A stretch of DNA of 64,000 nt from Pomphorhynchus laevis (Eukaryota > Acanthocephala > Palaeacanthocephala > Echinorhynchida > Pomphorhynchidae). Position numbers and translations under genes: made by a program. Positions within the stretch are counted from its first letter, which is position 1, and each line of letters starts with the position of its first letter. The notes under the pieces are model-generated. The model had not been told where the DNA came from and ran no database searches. It saw nothing but the letters and a program-made list of their open reading frames with translations. Below are positions 57,401 to 64,000 of the stretch, in pieces. The DNA lies in the NCBI GenBank assembly GCA_012934845.2, contig WNNJ02003806.1:1-64000 (forward strand). The letters are read 5' to 3'.

Positions 57401-60400
57401 TAGTTGTGCAAAATACGAAAACCTTCCTCAAAATTAAAGCGTCAGATTAAGCAAACATGTCATTCACATTGGATCTGTAACTGTCGACCTAGAATATATT
57501 TATATTTTCTCTCAAGTTCTTTTAAGTTATTTTTATAATATAATTATAATATTATGATATTGGTAATGCTTTTATTTTACGTGCACTAAATTAAACGTTG
57601 TCCCGTTTTTAATTCCAATTGACTAAAAACTTGTGTTGACTTTTAACTTGATGTAAAATCCCAAAATGTTAAAAGTCAGAGTAACAATTCTCGAGTATTG
57701 CCATCAAGAGTATTGATAATAATTATTGCAAATAGGTTTGATTTCAATTTATGTAAAGACATGTAAGGAAGTAAATTTAATTTTTCTAGTACTTTAAGTA
57801 ATTTCAATACTTAGCTATAGACTAAAATTGTTTTACGTTGACATATCAGAAAAAATTATTCGATGCAAGTATATAATTAAATTTTCTCGAGTTCACACGA
57901 ATGTAAGGTTCGCGAGCACTTAAGCTTATCCTGGAATTTATATATTCAATCGTGTATTGGACTTTATGGTTTTTAACTGGTATGCTTGTCCAAGTGAACA
58001 TGTGTAGTAAAAGTTGATTTGTTGTTAATTTGTTAATGACCTTAAGCATCTTAAATTAAGAACTGCTACTATTGCTTTTCATACAAACTTCCTTCATCAC
58101 GTAACCTTTCATTATTATTAAAACCGTAATAGTTGAATATTTAATAAATACTAAACCCACAATCTTCTTCCATTTCAAATATATATTATTACAGGAACGA
58201 AGAAGAAAATATCCTTTATTTGATAAAAATTCTATATTTCGATAGCTCCTGCTATCATCATCAGAATTACAAAAAAAACATTTTTAAACATTTTTTTGTA
58301 ATCTTGATGATGATAGCAGGAGCTATCGAAATATAGAATTTTTATCAAATAAACGATATTTTCTTCTTCGTTCCTGTAGTAATATATATTTAAATTTTTA
58401 TATATTTAATTTTATGTCATAACTCTACTGTAAAATCATACATTACAAACCAAATAATTACTCTGCTCGAAACTGTACTATCTCAACAGAATAAGGTGTT
58501 TAGTTAAGGCTCTTGTTAGCCTGAAAAGAATAAATATCCCTAGTCAGATGCTTACAATCCTCTGCAGTCCAAATGGCTTTAGCAGTATACACCTTTGATG
58601 TTCAGTTTTTTAATTCGGTAATGTAGTCCTTGCAGAGCACTGAGATAATAATTTATGGTATTTGCATGCGTCTATCCCTCTTACTGACATGTGTGCGGTT
58701 CACAAACATTGAAACCCTTATTTAAGACATTGCAACACCCATGGACTCTGGATCTAGAGTTTATAGATAATCTATGGTTGACACAGAAACCAAATAATCT
58801 ATTGCTGACACATAAACAATCCCAGATAACCTGTTACTTAGTATTGATGCTGTAATACAAACTCAAACTCTTAATTCGCAGTTATGATTTATTTTTGATA
58901 ATTATGTTAGTAACTCACCATTTTGTTACAAATACTTCATACTTCTATTCTCGACTGGACATTCTATTTTTTTTTTCTTAAAATCTTTGCCATCGAATAC
59001 TGTAAATGATTTAAGTAGCACAAAATTGACACATTCTAAAAGTTATTTTTTTTGTATAAACCATTCATTTCAATTGTTTGAATTCGAAAATTCTGTTTGC
59101 TAGACGTTAGATTTGTTTGTTATCCCAAAAAACGATTAAAACCTTTTCTTTTATGTCGATAAAGCCATGTACAAAAGAGAAAACTTAATGTTTTAATTTG
59201 TGATTTTAATTTAATTAATTTAGTTAATTAATTTAAATAATTAATTAAAAATTTACAAATTTGTAAATCAATATTTAGCAGTATTTTGTTACCTTGCTAG
59301 CTGTCCGCATAACGGTTGCGATATGAAGTTTGTTTATCTTAGTAGACTGAAACGTCACATTAAAGTACACCAAGGTATGTTTTACTTTCGTATTCTATTT
59401 AATAATCTTATTCAAAAAGGATACGAATGCCATAGTTGTACACTCGTTTTAAAAACATGGTCGGATCTTAGAAGGCATATCGCCAAAGAACACCGGAAAG
59501 GTATATAAAGTTACCTTGGTTTTAATTTACTGTAATAATGTCACAACCGATTTATGGGTAGTTGATAGAGAACAAATTTATGGAATAATATCAGTTGAGA
59601 AATAATTTATTAAAAGATAATTACCATGTGAACCAGTATAACTGGTTCACATTAATATAATGTGATTAATATGATTAATTTAAATCATTAATATCATGTG
59701 ATCTATAACATAGTATGTATAGTATTATGTTATATATAGTATATATGTTATATATGGTACTATACTATCATATAGTCTCGTGTAATATGATGAAATGGGT
59801 AACATTTCATTAGACTATTAATTAGAGATTTCGTATTATCTCGAATTTTAAACAAATTAAAAGAAAATGGATCTTAAAAAATTTGAAGCAATTTTATATT
59901 ATTAGTGCTATATTTATGTACTAAATTGGTCGCTGTCAATATATCTATTTCACCTTTCAAATTCCAACGAATATCAAATATAAACCTATTCGAGGTTAGG
60001 CAATATATATAAGCCGGCCTGTATTTATATGTTTTTGGAAAAATATAAATACTTACTTAAATCAGATCAGGTAACTGAGCCTACGTATATTAAATTATTT
60101 AGAAATTTAACATAACGATAAATAAAAATAAAATAATTAATAATTAAATAATTATAAATAATATACAATTTTAAATAACATTTTATATAATTTATATCAA
60201 GTTTAAATTAATAAATAGCAGAAAATAGATTTATTAACTTCAACGAACTATAAAATGGAACTTCAAACATTTAAAGCAATGTTGTAAATAAATAATAAAG
60301 ATTAAAAATTATTGCTATGTATCAAAATTAGCTTAATTTTAATTTAATTTCATTAAATAAATTTAATTATTTCAAATAATCAAATATTTAATAAAATTTA

Positions 60401-62587
60401 TTTTTATTTTTTCATTTAATAAAATGCTGCCGTTTATTTTAATAATTTAAAATCATGAAATAATATGTGAATACAAAATAGATTTCTTAACTTCAGCAAT
60501 ATTAATGATTTAACAATCATTTTATCATTTTATTTTTGTAATAAATTTTCAACTTAAGAGTTTAAATTTATTTTTAATAAAAATACATTTATTTTAAATA
60601 AAAATCTATAATAAAATACAAATATATAATCAAGTTTTAATTCTATAATCAGGCCAGTTTGAGTCGACGTATTTTAAATTATTTATAAATTCAAAATAAT
60701 GATAAATTTAATTTAAATAATTAAATAATAAATAATTATAACTAATAAATAATTGCTATTACATTTTATATAATATTTATAAAGTAAAAATTTAGTCTAC
60801 GTATTTCATACTACAAAAGTATGAAATATATATTCGTGTTGGGTCGAACCAGTTGTTTGCTGAACCACTTAAAATAATAATGTCGTATCAATGATATATA
60901 ATTTCAGTATTTCTGGAAGAGGTTATATATCCAGAAAAACAAAGTCTACAGGTCAATGATAACTTGTCAGTAGAACAAATCAGATAACTGGATCTATGTA
61001 TTGTATACTAAATATAAAAATAAAGAAAAATAATAAATGATTATATAAGATTTAATACAATTCATATTTATGTCAAGTTAAAATTTCAATAAAAATAAAG
61101 ATAAATAATAATTAATTAATATAATATAATAATTAATATTATATAATTATTATATAAGATTTAATTAACAAGTTTAACCCCTGCTATGATGACACAACAT
61201 ATCAGGGGTCAAATACATGCTAATAGCGTGTTTCCTTTAATGAAATTTGATTATTTGGTGTATCTTATTTTATGCAAATATAATTATTATTATGTATAAT
61301 AATCTTATACATTTTATAATATTATTATATAATAATATCATACTACGCAAAAATAGTAAATAATAAAAAATAAATATTCAAATTATATTTATATCAAGTT
61401 TTAATTTAAAATTGAAATTTAAAAGAAAAGTCAATTTTTATGAATTGCTAACAAATAGCAAAATACGTTGTATCGGAACAAGGATTAGAGGTCATTAAAA
61501 AACTTGCTTTGTTATCAGGTATCGGCCTCTATTATTCTACCCGACATAGCAGCGTAGCCAAATACTTACTAGTGACGCATTTCCTATGATGATATTTGAT
61601 TATCGAGTATCTTATTCTTTCCGCATAAGAGTTTAAATTTTTTCTTTATATTACTGTGTTGATTTATATATTTTACTATTTTCTGCTTGATGGTATTTTT
61701 TATAGTAACCTAGTTTAAAATATGTATCTATTAAGTTATTTAAATGATTTTGAAGAAAACCAATATCGTTACAAATTGTTGCAATTCTTAAAATTTCATT
61801 ATTTAATGTATTATATTTTATATTATATGGTATGCATGAATGCTCATGCATAAATATGTTTCTTGTAAATTTAAATGTCATCTTTTGGATATGAATTAAT
61901 AGTAGCTTTAGTAAATAGTAGTTTAAATATGTCATCTTTACATGTGTCAAATCTATTTTAATAATATTTTGTTGATTTATATATTGACTATATTCTGTTC
62001 TATTTTATTATTATAGTAACCCAGTATAATTGTGTTTATTTATATATTTTAACAATAATATTATAATATTATTATATAATATTATAATAATATTATTATA
62101 CTATTACTTAAAATTACATATTATTTTTTAAACTTATTTTGGTCAATCATTTACTATTTTATACTTTTATGAATTGAGATTCATCATGTAAATGTTGCGG
62201 GCACACCATAGAAGATCCTATGGATAAATGCAAATTAGAGTTTCACGGAGGCCGTTGTCAATTTTGTGATGCCAAATCAAATCCAGGTAAATTCAAGTGT
62301 TCTAAATGTCAACGAGAATTTAAATATTCCCGTAATCTTAAATCCCATGAAAGGTATTTTAATTGATATTTATTGTGCTAAATGCTATTTTTAGAATCGA
62401 GCACAATGACAAATTAAGTAAATGTGACTTGTGTGGACAGGTATTCAAGCATTCAAAGTCATTACGGCATCACATGATCATAAAACACGTTGATGATCAT
62501 AATGAAAATAAGAAAAGCTATCCTGCAAAAGGTCATCGTAAATTATCAGATCTATCAATGCTTCTTTGCACAAATCTCAACAAGTAA
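42409..62587 (+). CDS. GTF3A: Transcription factor IIIA-like, nine C2H2 fingers, eight exons
   Basis: TFIIIA binds the internal control region of 5S rRNA genes, recruits TFIIIC/TFIIIB for Pol III, and binds 5S RNA. Exons: 42409-42495, 53195-53301, 56264-56357, 56405-56493, 59301-59374, 59420-59500, 62179-62353, 62395-62587. Every junction has GT...AG and matching phase, and the total is 900 nt (299 residues plus stop). Fingers 1-6, 8 and 9 are clear C2H2; finger 7 (CKCCGHTIEDPMDKCKLEFH) is degenerate. TFIIIA hallmarks are the four-residue finger 5-6 linker QGYE, the KTWSDLRRH finger 6, and fingers 8-9 with NLKSH and KSLRHH. Introns are 10.7 kb, 3.0 kb, 47 nt, 2.8 kb, 45 nt, 2.7 kb and 41 nt. 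The N-terminus may extend upstream, as the frame is open back to an ATG at 42358. Confidence 0.78.
42805..43055. repeat. Inverted-repeat element, copy IR-1
   Basis: The left end CGAAGAAGAAAAAATACC...CTTTATTT and right end AGGAGTTATCGAAATATTG...TTTTCTTCTTTGTTCC are imperfect reverse complements. They match the arms of the much better preserved copy at 58178-58392. The interior differs, so only the ends are shared, as in MITE or foldback families. Confidence 0.65.
43456..46012 (-). pseudogene. ORF2 of LINE G: endonuclease and RT
   Basis: Endonuclease (46012-44855): LPSKRDELYHLTQDENFDILALTET, YSVHRADRTSRGGGVAIFV, LLICGDFNMPHVSWNDYS (intact GDFN), TSLLDLCLS and PLGSSDHLVLII (intact SDH). RT (44732-43456): SSGPDGIPSIALREL, then, in a second frame, FADDIKIWRAIKNDND (motif C), NLQHWADAMNLTINPEKCAHM and SYKGVIITNDLK. 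The wording is typical CR1. A stop or frame break lies between the two endonuclease frames at about 45510 and others between 44420 and 43830. Confidence 0.82.
46270..47265 (-). pseudogene. ORF1 of LINE G with PHD-like Cys cluster
   Basis: The likely start is the ATG at 47265 (MGAEKQNLPKAKR). Residues 30-70 carry CSASGCQIWTSVTHNC and PFYCGFCAAKQ, the same cluster as LINE B ORF1. A Leu-rich helix (IKRLEQLEM) follows, then a twofold internal repeat (DKSTETVKEPQIV and DKSTETVTELQIV). The frame breaks near 46795 and again near 46470; downstream pieces are Ser/Asn/Thr-rich. The protein probably binds LINE RNA. Confidence 0.7.
47425..48800 (-). mobile_element. LINE family H fragment (CR1/L2-like RT and 3' end)
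   Basis: Minus strand. VSDGIHPYLLKLLSQHLTPLV, VVSVFKKGDRR, NYRAISLENHLGKIFERII (fingers) and SGVPQGT (motif B) lie at 48775-48370. The palm and thumb are decayed. The C-terminus SRLSHKTLKLWN, LPHDNVAASSLSQFKALV, YPWIARY and stop lies at 47660-47490. The 3' UTR contains TTTGATATCTAATAAAC and ends near 47425. It differs from family G and sits just upstream of it in the same orientation. Confidence 0.7.
48891..48922. repeat. Perfect hairpin, 14-bp arms
   Basis: ACAACGCGCAAAAT, loop GATT, exact complement. It is unusually CG-rich (CGCG) for this window. Confidence 0.9.
49314..49720. repeat. 13-bp minisatellite CCATGCCAATGGT, about 31 copies
   Basis: The units change in a block-wise way: a first block built on CCATGCCAATGGT, a central block (about 49505-49640) on CAATGCCAATGGT, then CCATG units again. 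Each unit carries a CCAAT box and is nearly self-complementary (CCATTGG/CCAATGG). Because 13 is not a multiple of 3 but the unit lacks stops, all three frames stay open for up to 200 codons on the plus strand, which mimics a gene. Confidence 0.95.
49990..50775. mobile_element. Palindromic foldback element, family FB, copy 1
   Basis: A left arm (about 49995-50112, CGCGGAAGAACAACG...CCCTCCCACTGCTGAAT...GAGGACTAGCAGACGGC) recurs inverted at about 50288-50400 and about 50613-50725. The inner segment 50163-50260 (GTGCTGAACCAGCACTACCG) is inverted at 50450-50560. After both right arms the same 50 bp with CACGCGGATTG follows. The whole is a nested palindrome of about 280-bp half-length plus a third arm. 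It has no ORF. Confidence 0.8.
51845..51872. repeat. Perfect hairpin, 12-bp arms
   Basis: AGTGCATTCTTG, loop AGGG, exact complement. Confidence 0.9.
53195..53301 (+). CDS. GTF3A: TFIIIA-like exon 2, finger 2
   Basis: Acceptor TTTCGTTTTAG. The finger is CEFCRKSFGIQHHLTRHIETVH. The exon ends DVE plus two bases (AC) before donor GTTAGT; the next exon supplies C to complete Thr. Confidence 0.78.
53302..56263 (+). other. Second intron of TFIIIA-like gene, with a tandem duplication
   Basis: 53.3-54.9 kb is AT desert. Positions about 54900-55460 and about 55460-55945 are imperfect direct copies, with period about 460 bp: TTTTCCGAGATGAATTTTAA at 55331 and 55791, GGTATTGTTTCGTC at 55074 and 55558, and TTTCGCAGC with CAGCTAC at about 55463 and 55919. 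A tRNA-like sequence lies in the second copy. Confidence 0.6.
55650..55737 (-). mobile_element. tRNA-derived SINE head (decayed)
   Basis: The minus strand reads TTTAGCCTAGTGGGTAAGGC, a good Pol III A box (55708-55728), and about 40 nt further GGTTCGAATCT, a good B box (55658-55668). The acceptor and T stems do not pair, so it is not a working tRNA. The A-to-B spacing fits a tRNA-derived promoter, so a SINE head or tRNA pseudogene is likely. No tail or second copy was found. Confidence 0.6.
56264..56493 (+). CDS. GTF3A: TFIIIA-like exons 3 and 4, fingers 3 and 4
   Basis: Exon 3 (56264-56357) holds CETCNGIFSNVQNLKRHLKLH and exon 4 (56405-56493) holds CKLCDIRFHKRKHLREHMVNEH. A 47-nt intron (GTTTTACTAAC...TTTTCAATTCAG) separates them in phase 0 and contains a branch-like ACTAAC. 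Without splicing, finger 4 is lost by frame. The donor at 56494 is GTAAAT. Confidence 0.8.
56494..59300 (+). other. Intron 4 of TFIIIA-like gene, AT-rich
   Basis: Contains the foldback copy at 58.18-58.39 kb. Positions 57000-57470 are less AT-rich and on the plus strand include CKCPFCGVQDSKI, which I could not place. Otherwise no supported feature. Confidence 0.5.
58178..58392. repeat. Near-perfect inverted-repeat element, copy IR-2
   Basis: Arms of about 95 bp from ACAGGAACGAAGAAGAAAAT to GATAGCTCCTGCTATCATCA are inverted with very few mismatches around a short A/T loop. Each arm contains CTGATGATGATAGC-AGGA-GCTATCGAAA (one arm has CTTGATGATG), a small stem flanked by CTGATGA and GAAA. There is no ORF. 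The same ends occur at 42.8-43.06 kb. Confidence 0.85.
59301..59500 (+). CDS. GTF3A: TFIIIA-like exons 5 and 6, fingers 5 and 6
   Basis: Exon 5 (59301-59374) holds CPHNGCDMKFVYLSRLKRH ending IKVHQ. Exon 6 (59420-59500) starts YECHSC and contains KTWSDLRRHIAKEH. They are separated by a 45-nt intron with donor GTATGT and acceptor TTCAAAAAG. Finger 5 is the only one with CX4C spacing, and the QGYE linker plus KTW is the strongest TFIIIA signature. Confidence 0.85.
59626..59652. repeat. Perfect hairpin, 12-bp arms
   Basis: ATGTGAACCAGT, loop ATA, exact complement. It lies 125 nt inside intron 6 of the TFIIIA-like gene. Confidence 0.9.
60050..61640 (-). repeat. Cluster of PLE-linked family P repeats
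   Basis: At least four partial copies of the repeat seen at 18.6 and 25.6 kb. Boxes like CAGGTAACTGAGCCTACGTA occur at 60066, 60655 and 60978, and the CAAATAC...CTAATAGCG / CTAGTGACG block occurs at 61210 and 61558. Long ATAAATAATAAATAATTA runs separate them. Confidence 0.55.
61651..61950 (-). mobile_element. Penelope-like RT C-terminal fragment (P2)
   Basis: A 99-codon frame with SCIPYNIKYNTLNNEILRI, ATICNDIGFLQNHLNNLI and FKLGYYKK. This layout (IPYN..Y......RI.......F..........L...GY) is that of the thumb region of PLE-related RTs. It runs straight into family P repeat sequence on the same strand, mirroring P1 at 18.5 kb. It is an old fragment lying in intron 6 of the host gene. Confidence 0.45.
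62179..62587 (+). CDS. GTF3A: TFIIIA-like exons 7 and 8, fingers 7 to 9 and C-terminus
   Basis: Exon 7 (62179-62353) holds the degenerate finger 7 with extra Cys pairs (CQFC) and finger 8 CSKCQREFKYSRNLKSH, completed by IEH from exon 8. A 41-nt intron follows (GTATTTTAATTG...TTTTTAG). Exon 8 (62395-62587) holds finger 9 CDLCGQVFKHSKSLRHHMIIKH and a short basic tail GHRKLSDLSMLL before TAA. The acceptor of exon 7 (ATGAATTGAG) is pyrimidine-poor and is the least certain splice site. Confidence 0.75.
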
Positions 62588-62658
62588 AATATTTCTATAA
62601 ATGTACGTTTCCTCGTTTATTATTCGAGTTATACCTAAAACTCTAAAAATACTATAAA

Positions 62659-62690
62659 AATAGGACCGCATTGTATAATGCGGTCCTATT
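62659..62690. terminator. Perfect 14-bp hairpin 72 nt after the TFIIIA-like stop codon
   Basis: AATAGGACCGCATT, loop GTAT, exact complement. It lies in the presumed 3' UTR; an AATAAA occurs at 62796-62801. It could be a 3' UTR structural element or one more random snap-back palindrome. The label terminator is only positional. Confidence 0.4.
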
Positions 62691-62828
62691 GCATTTGGAA
62701 CAATTAAATTGAACAACTGAGTTCCGGATGACTAGTTGCATTGTATGTTTTCGTCGACACTTATTTTCTGTAAACATAGTAATTATTTCGTGACAAATAA
62801 AAACACGCAAACATATAATTTACTGTTT

Positions 62829-63440
62829 TATGATGTGTCATCCACGAAGGAATCGACAAAACTATAACTAGCACCGTGTTGTCATTATTTTGACTCATCA
62901 GTGAAGGATTCCTCCCACTACTGAATGCAGAGGAAGACCGGCAGACGACACGAGTATGTCACAACATACATAGAGCTAGAAAATTTCTAGAAAAATAGGC
63001 ATTTATTACATGCTTCACCAAAAAGATCATTAGCTAAGAGCACGGGTCAATTCCAGCGCATTCTCTCTATTTATATGCCAACTAATTTGTATTTTACGCG
63101 AAAATGAGAGATTTGTGTGGACATTTTTTCTGTTCATATGATTTGGCACCCACAAAAGAATCGACAAAACGATACCAGGTACCGTTTTGTCATTATTTTG
63201 ACTCATCAGTGTCAGGTACCTCCCACTACTGGTTGCAGAAAAGGACCGGCAGAAAACATACATAGAGCTAGAAAATTTCTAGCAAACTAGGTATGTTTTG
63301 ACATAATCGTACCGTCTGCCGGTCCTCCTCTGCATCCAGTAGTGGGAGGTACCTGGCACTGATGAGTTAAAATAATGACGAAACGGTACCTAGTATCGTT
63401 TTGTCGATTCTTTAGTGGGTGCCACATCATACAAGCATAA
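62829..63440. mobile_element. Foldback element, family FB, copy 2
   Basis: Three arm copies. L1 is about 62829-62950 (TGATGTGTCATCCACGAAGG, GAATCGACAAAAC, CTCCCACTACTGAATGCAGAGG). L2 is about 63140-63256 (GGCACCCACAAAAGAATCGA, TACCTCCCACTACTGG). The inverted R is about 63310-63435. L2 and R pair almost perfectly over about 110 bp. GACTCATCAGTG, CTCCCACT and GAGGACCGGCAGA are shared with the FB copy at 50 kb. It has no ORF. Confidence 0.8.
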
Positions 63441-64000
63441 AAAATATCTACAGAAATATCTTCTACTTATCTTAGACTGTAATTAGACTTATGTGACTTA
63501 TCTTAGACTATATTTTTATACTATAATTATGTGACTGACTAATTGAAACCACATCACAATAACACCAATGCCATATTTATTCCACATTTCGTAAACGGTT
63601 ATAGAAGAAAAATATAAAAATATACGGAAAAATGTCAGTTTCACATTTTGTTTTTATAGAAAAGATGACAGTGATGTGAAAAATAAGAAAAATGAAGAAA
63701 TTTAGTACGAATTAGTCCATTACCAATAGGGGAAGCGATTACAAATCGCTTCCCAATCGATTTTTGTCAAATCTTACGTTCCTTCATGTGCTTCTATCAG
63801 CGTAGGAGCACATGATGTGCTTCTATCATCCTGATGTTTTAATTGGACCAGTGCCTCCTGTATGGTATTCGATATCCTAAAGTATTAATGATATGATTAC
63901 CGTTTTGTAGTATGCAAGTTGCAGACTTTAAAATATTTTCCTAACCAATTAATTACTTAATGATTATTTTTAAACCATTTTTAACGTTAATGTTAGCGGT
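63441..64000. other. AT-rich end of window with small hairpins
   Basis: GGGAAGCGATT, loop ACA, exact complement lies at 63730-63754. An imperfect one, ATGTGCTTCTA versus TAGGAGCACAT, lies at 63787-63813. No gene was recognised. Confidence 0.55.

Noticed and set aside
57360-57450. CKCPFCGVQDSKI motif suggesting an extra zinc finger exon
   Set aside because: No histidine pair follows in frame and no splice sites flank it. Joining it would break the phase between exons 4 and 5.
1-64000. LTR retroelements, Polintons or other capsid-bearing elements
   Set aside because: I looked for protease, integrase, RNase H of LTR type, DNA polymerase B and long terminal direct repeats and saw none. All RTs here are LINE or Penelope type.

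Overview
This window looks like AT-rich nuclear DNA from an invertebrate animal. The evidence is introns of 41-47 nt next to very long ones, an animal-type nine-finger TFIIIA gene, an animal-type SMIM30 microprotein, and a dense load of animal LINEs. I cannot name the species. There is no prokaryotic gene organisation, no rRNA and no intact tRNA gene. I saw no LTR, Polinton or other capsid-bearing element.

Layout. Positions 0.4-5.4 kb hold two head-to-head copies of a Jockey/I-like LINE (family A). 5.4-8 kb is an internally deleted CR1/L2-like LINE (family B) whose 5' leader is an array of 13-bp units. 8.3-10.7 kb is a patchwork: a family A 3' end, a Penelope-like RT scrap, a decayed Merlin DNA transposon and a second family B copy. 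10.7-17.9 kb holds two different RLE-type LINE families (R2/NeSL superclade, C and D). 18-20.9 kb is AT desert with a Penelope-like scrap and a 27-bp tandem array. At 21.2-21.4 kb (minus) there is a 56-codon SMIM30-like gene. 22-24.6 kb holds further C and B copies. 24.8-31.5 kb is AT-rich DNA with perfect hairpins, PLE-linked repeats and an RTE fragment. 31.9-34.4 kb holds LINE ORF1 and endonuclease scraps, one with a 2A-like motif. 35-41.5 kb holds two more B copies. From 41.7 kb the end of a D element abuts the first coding exon of the TFIIIA gene, which runs on the plus strand to 62.6 kb.

The host gene is the main functional content. Eight exons join with consistent phases into 300 codons including the stop and give a nine-finger array. 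It has the TFIIIA hallmarks: a very short finger 5-6 linker, a KTW finger 6, and paired fingers 8 and 9. Its 10.7-kb first intron contains two CR1-like LINEs, a 13-bp CCAAT-bearing minisatellite and a foldback element. Other introns contain inverted-repeat elements, a tRNA-derived SINE and Penelope-linked repeats.

Two themes run through the non-coding DNA. First, at least ten perfect short inverted repeats with 3-10 nt loops are present, one of them inside a dated LINE copy, which suggests repeated snap-back template switching. Second, two unrelated LINEs have lost exactly the endonuclease-RT core while keeping both ends.
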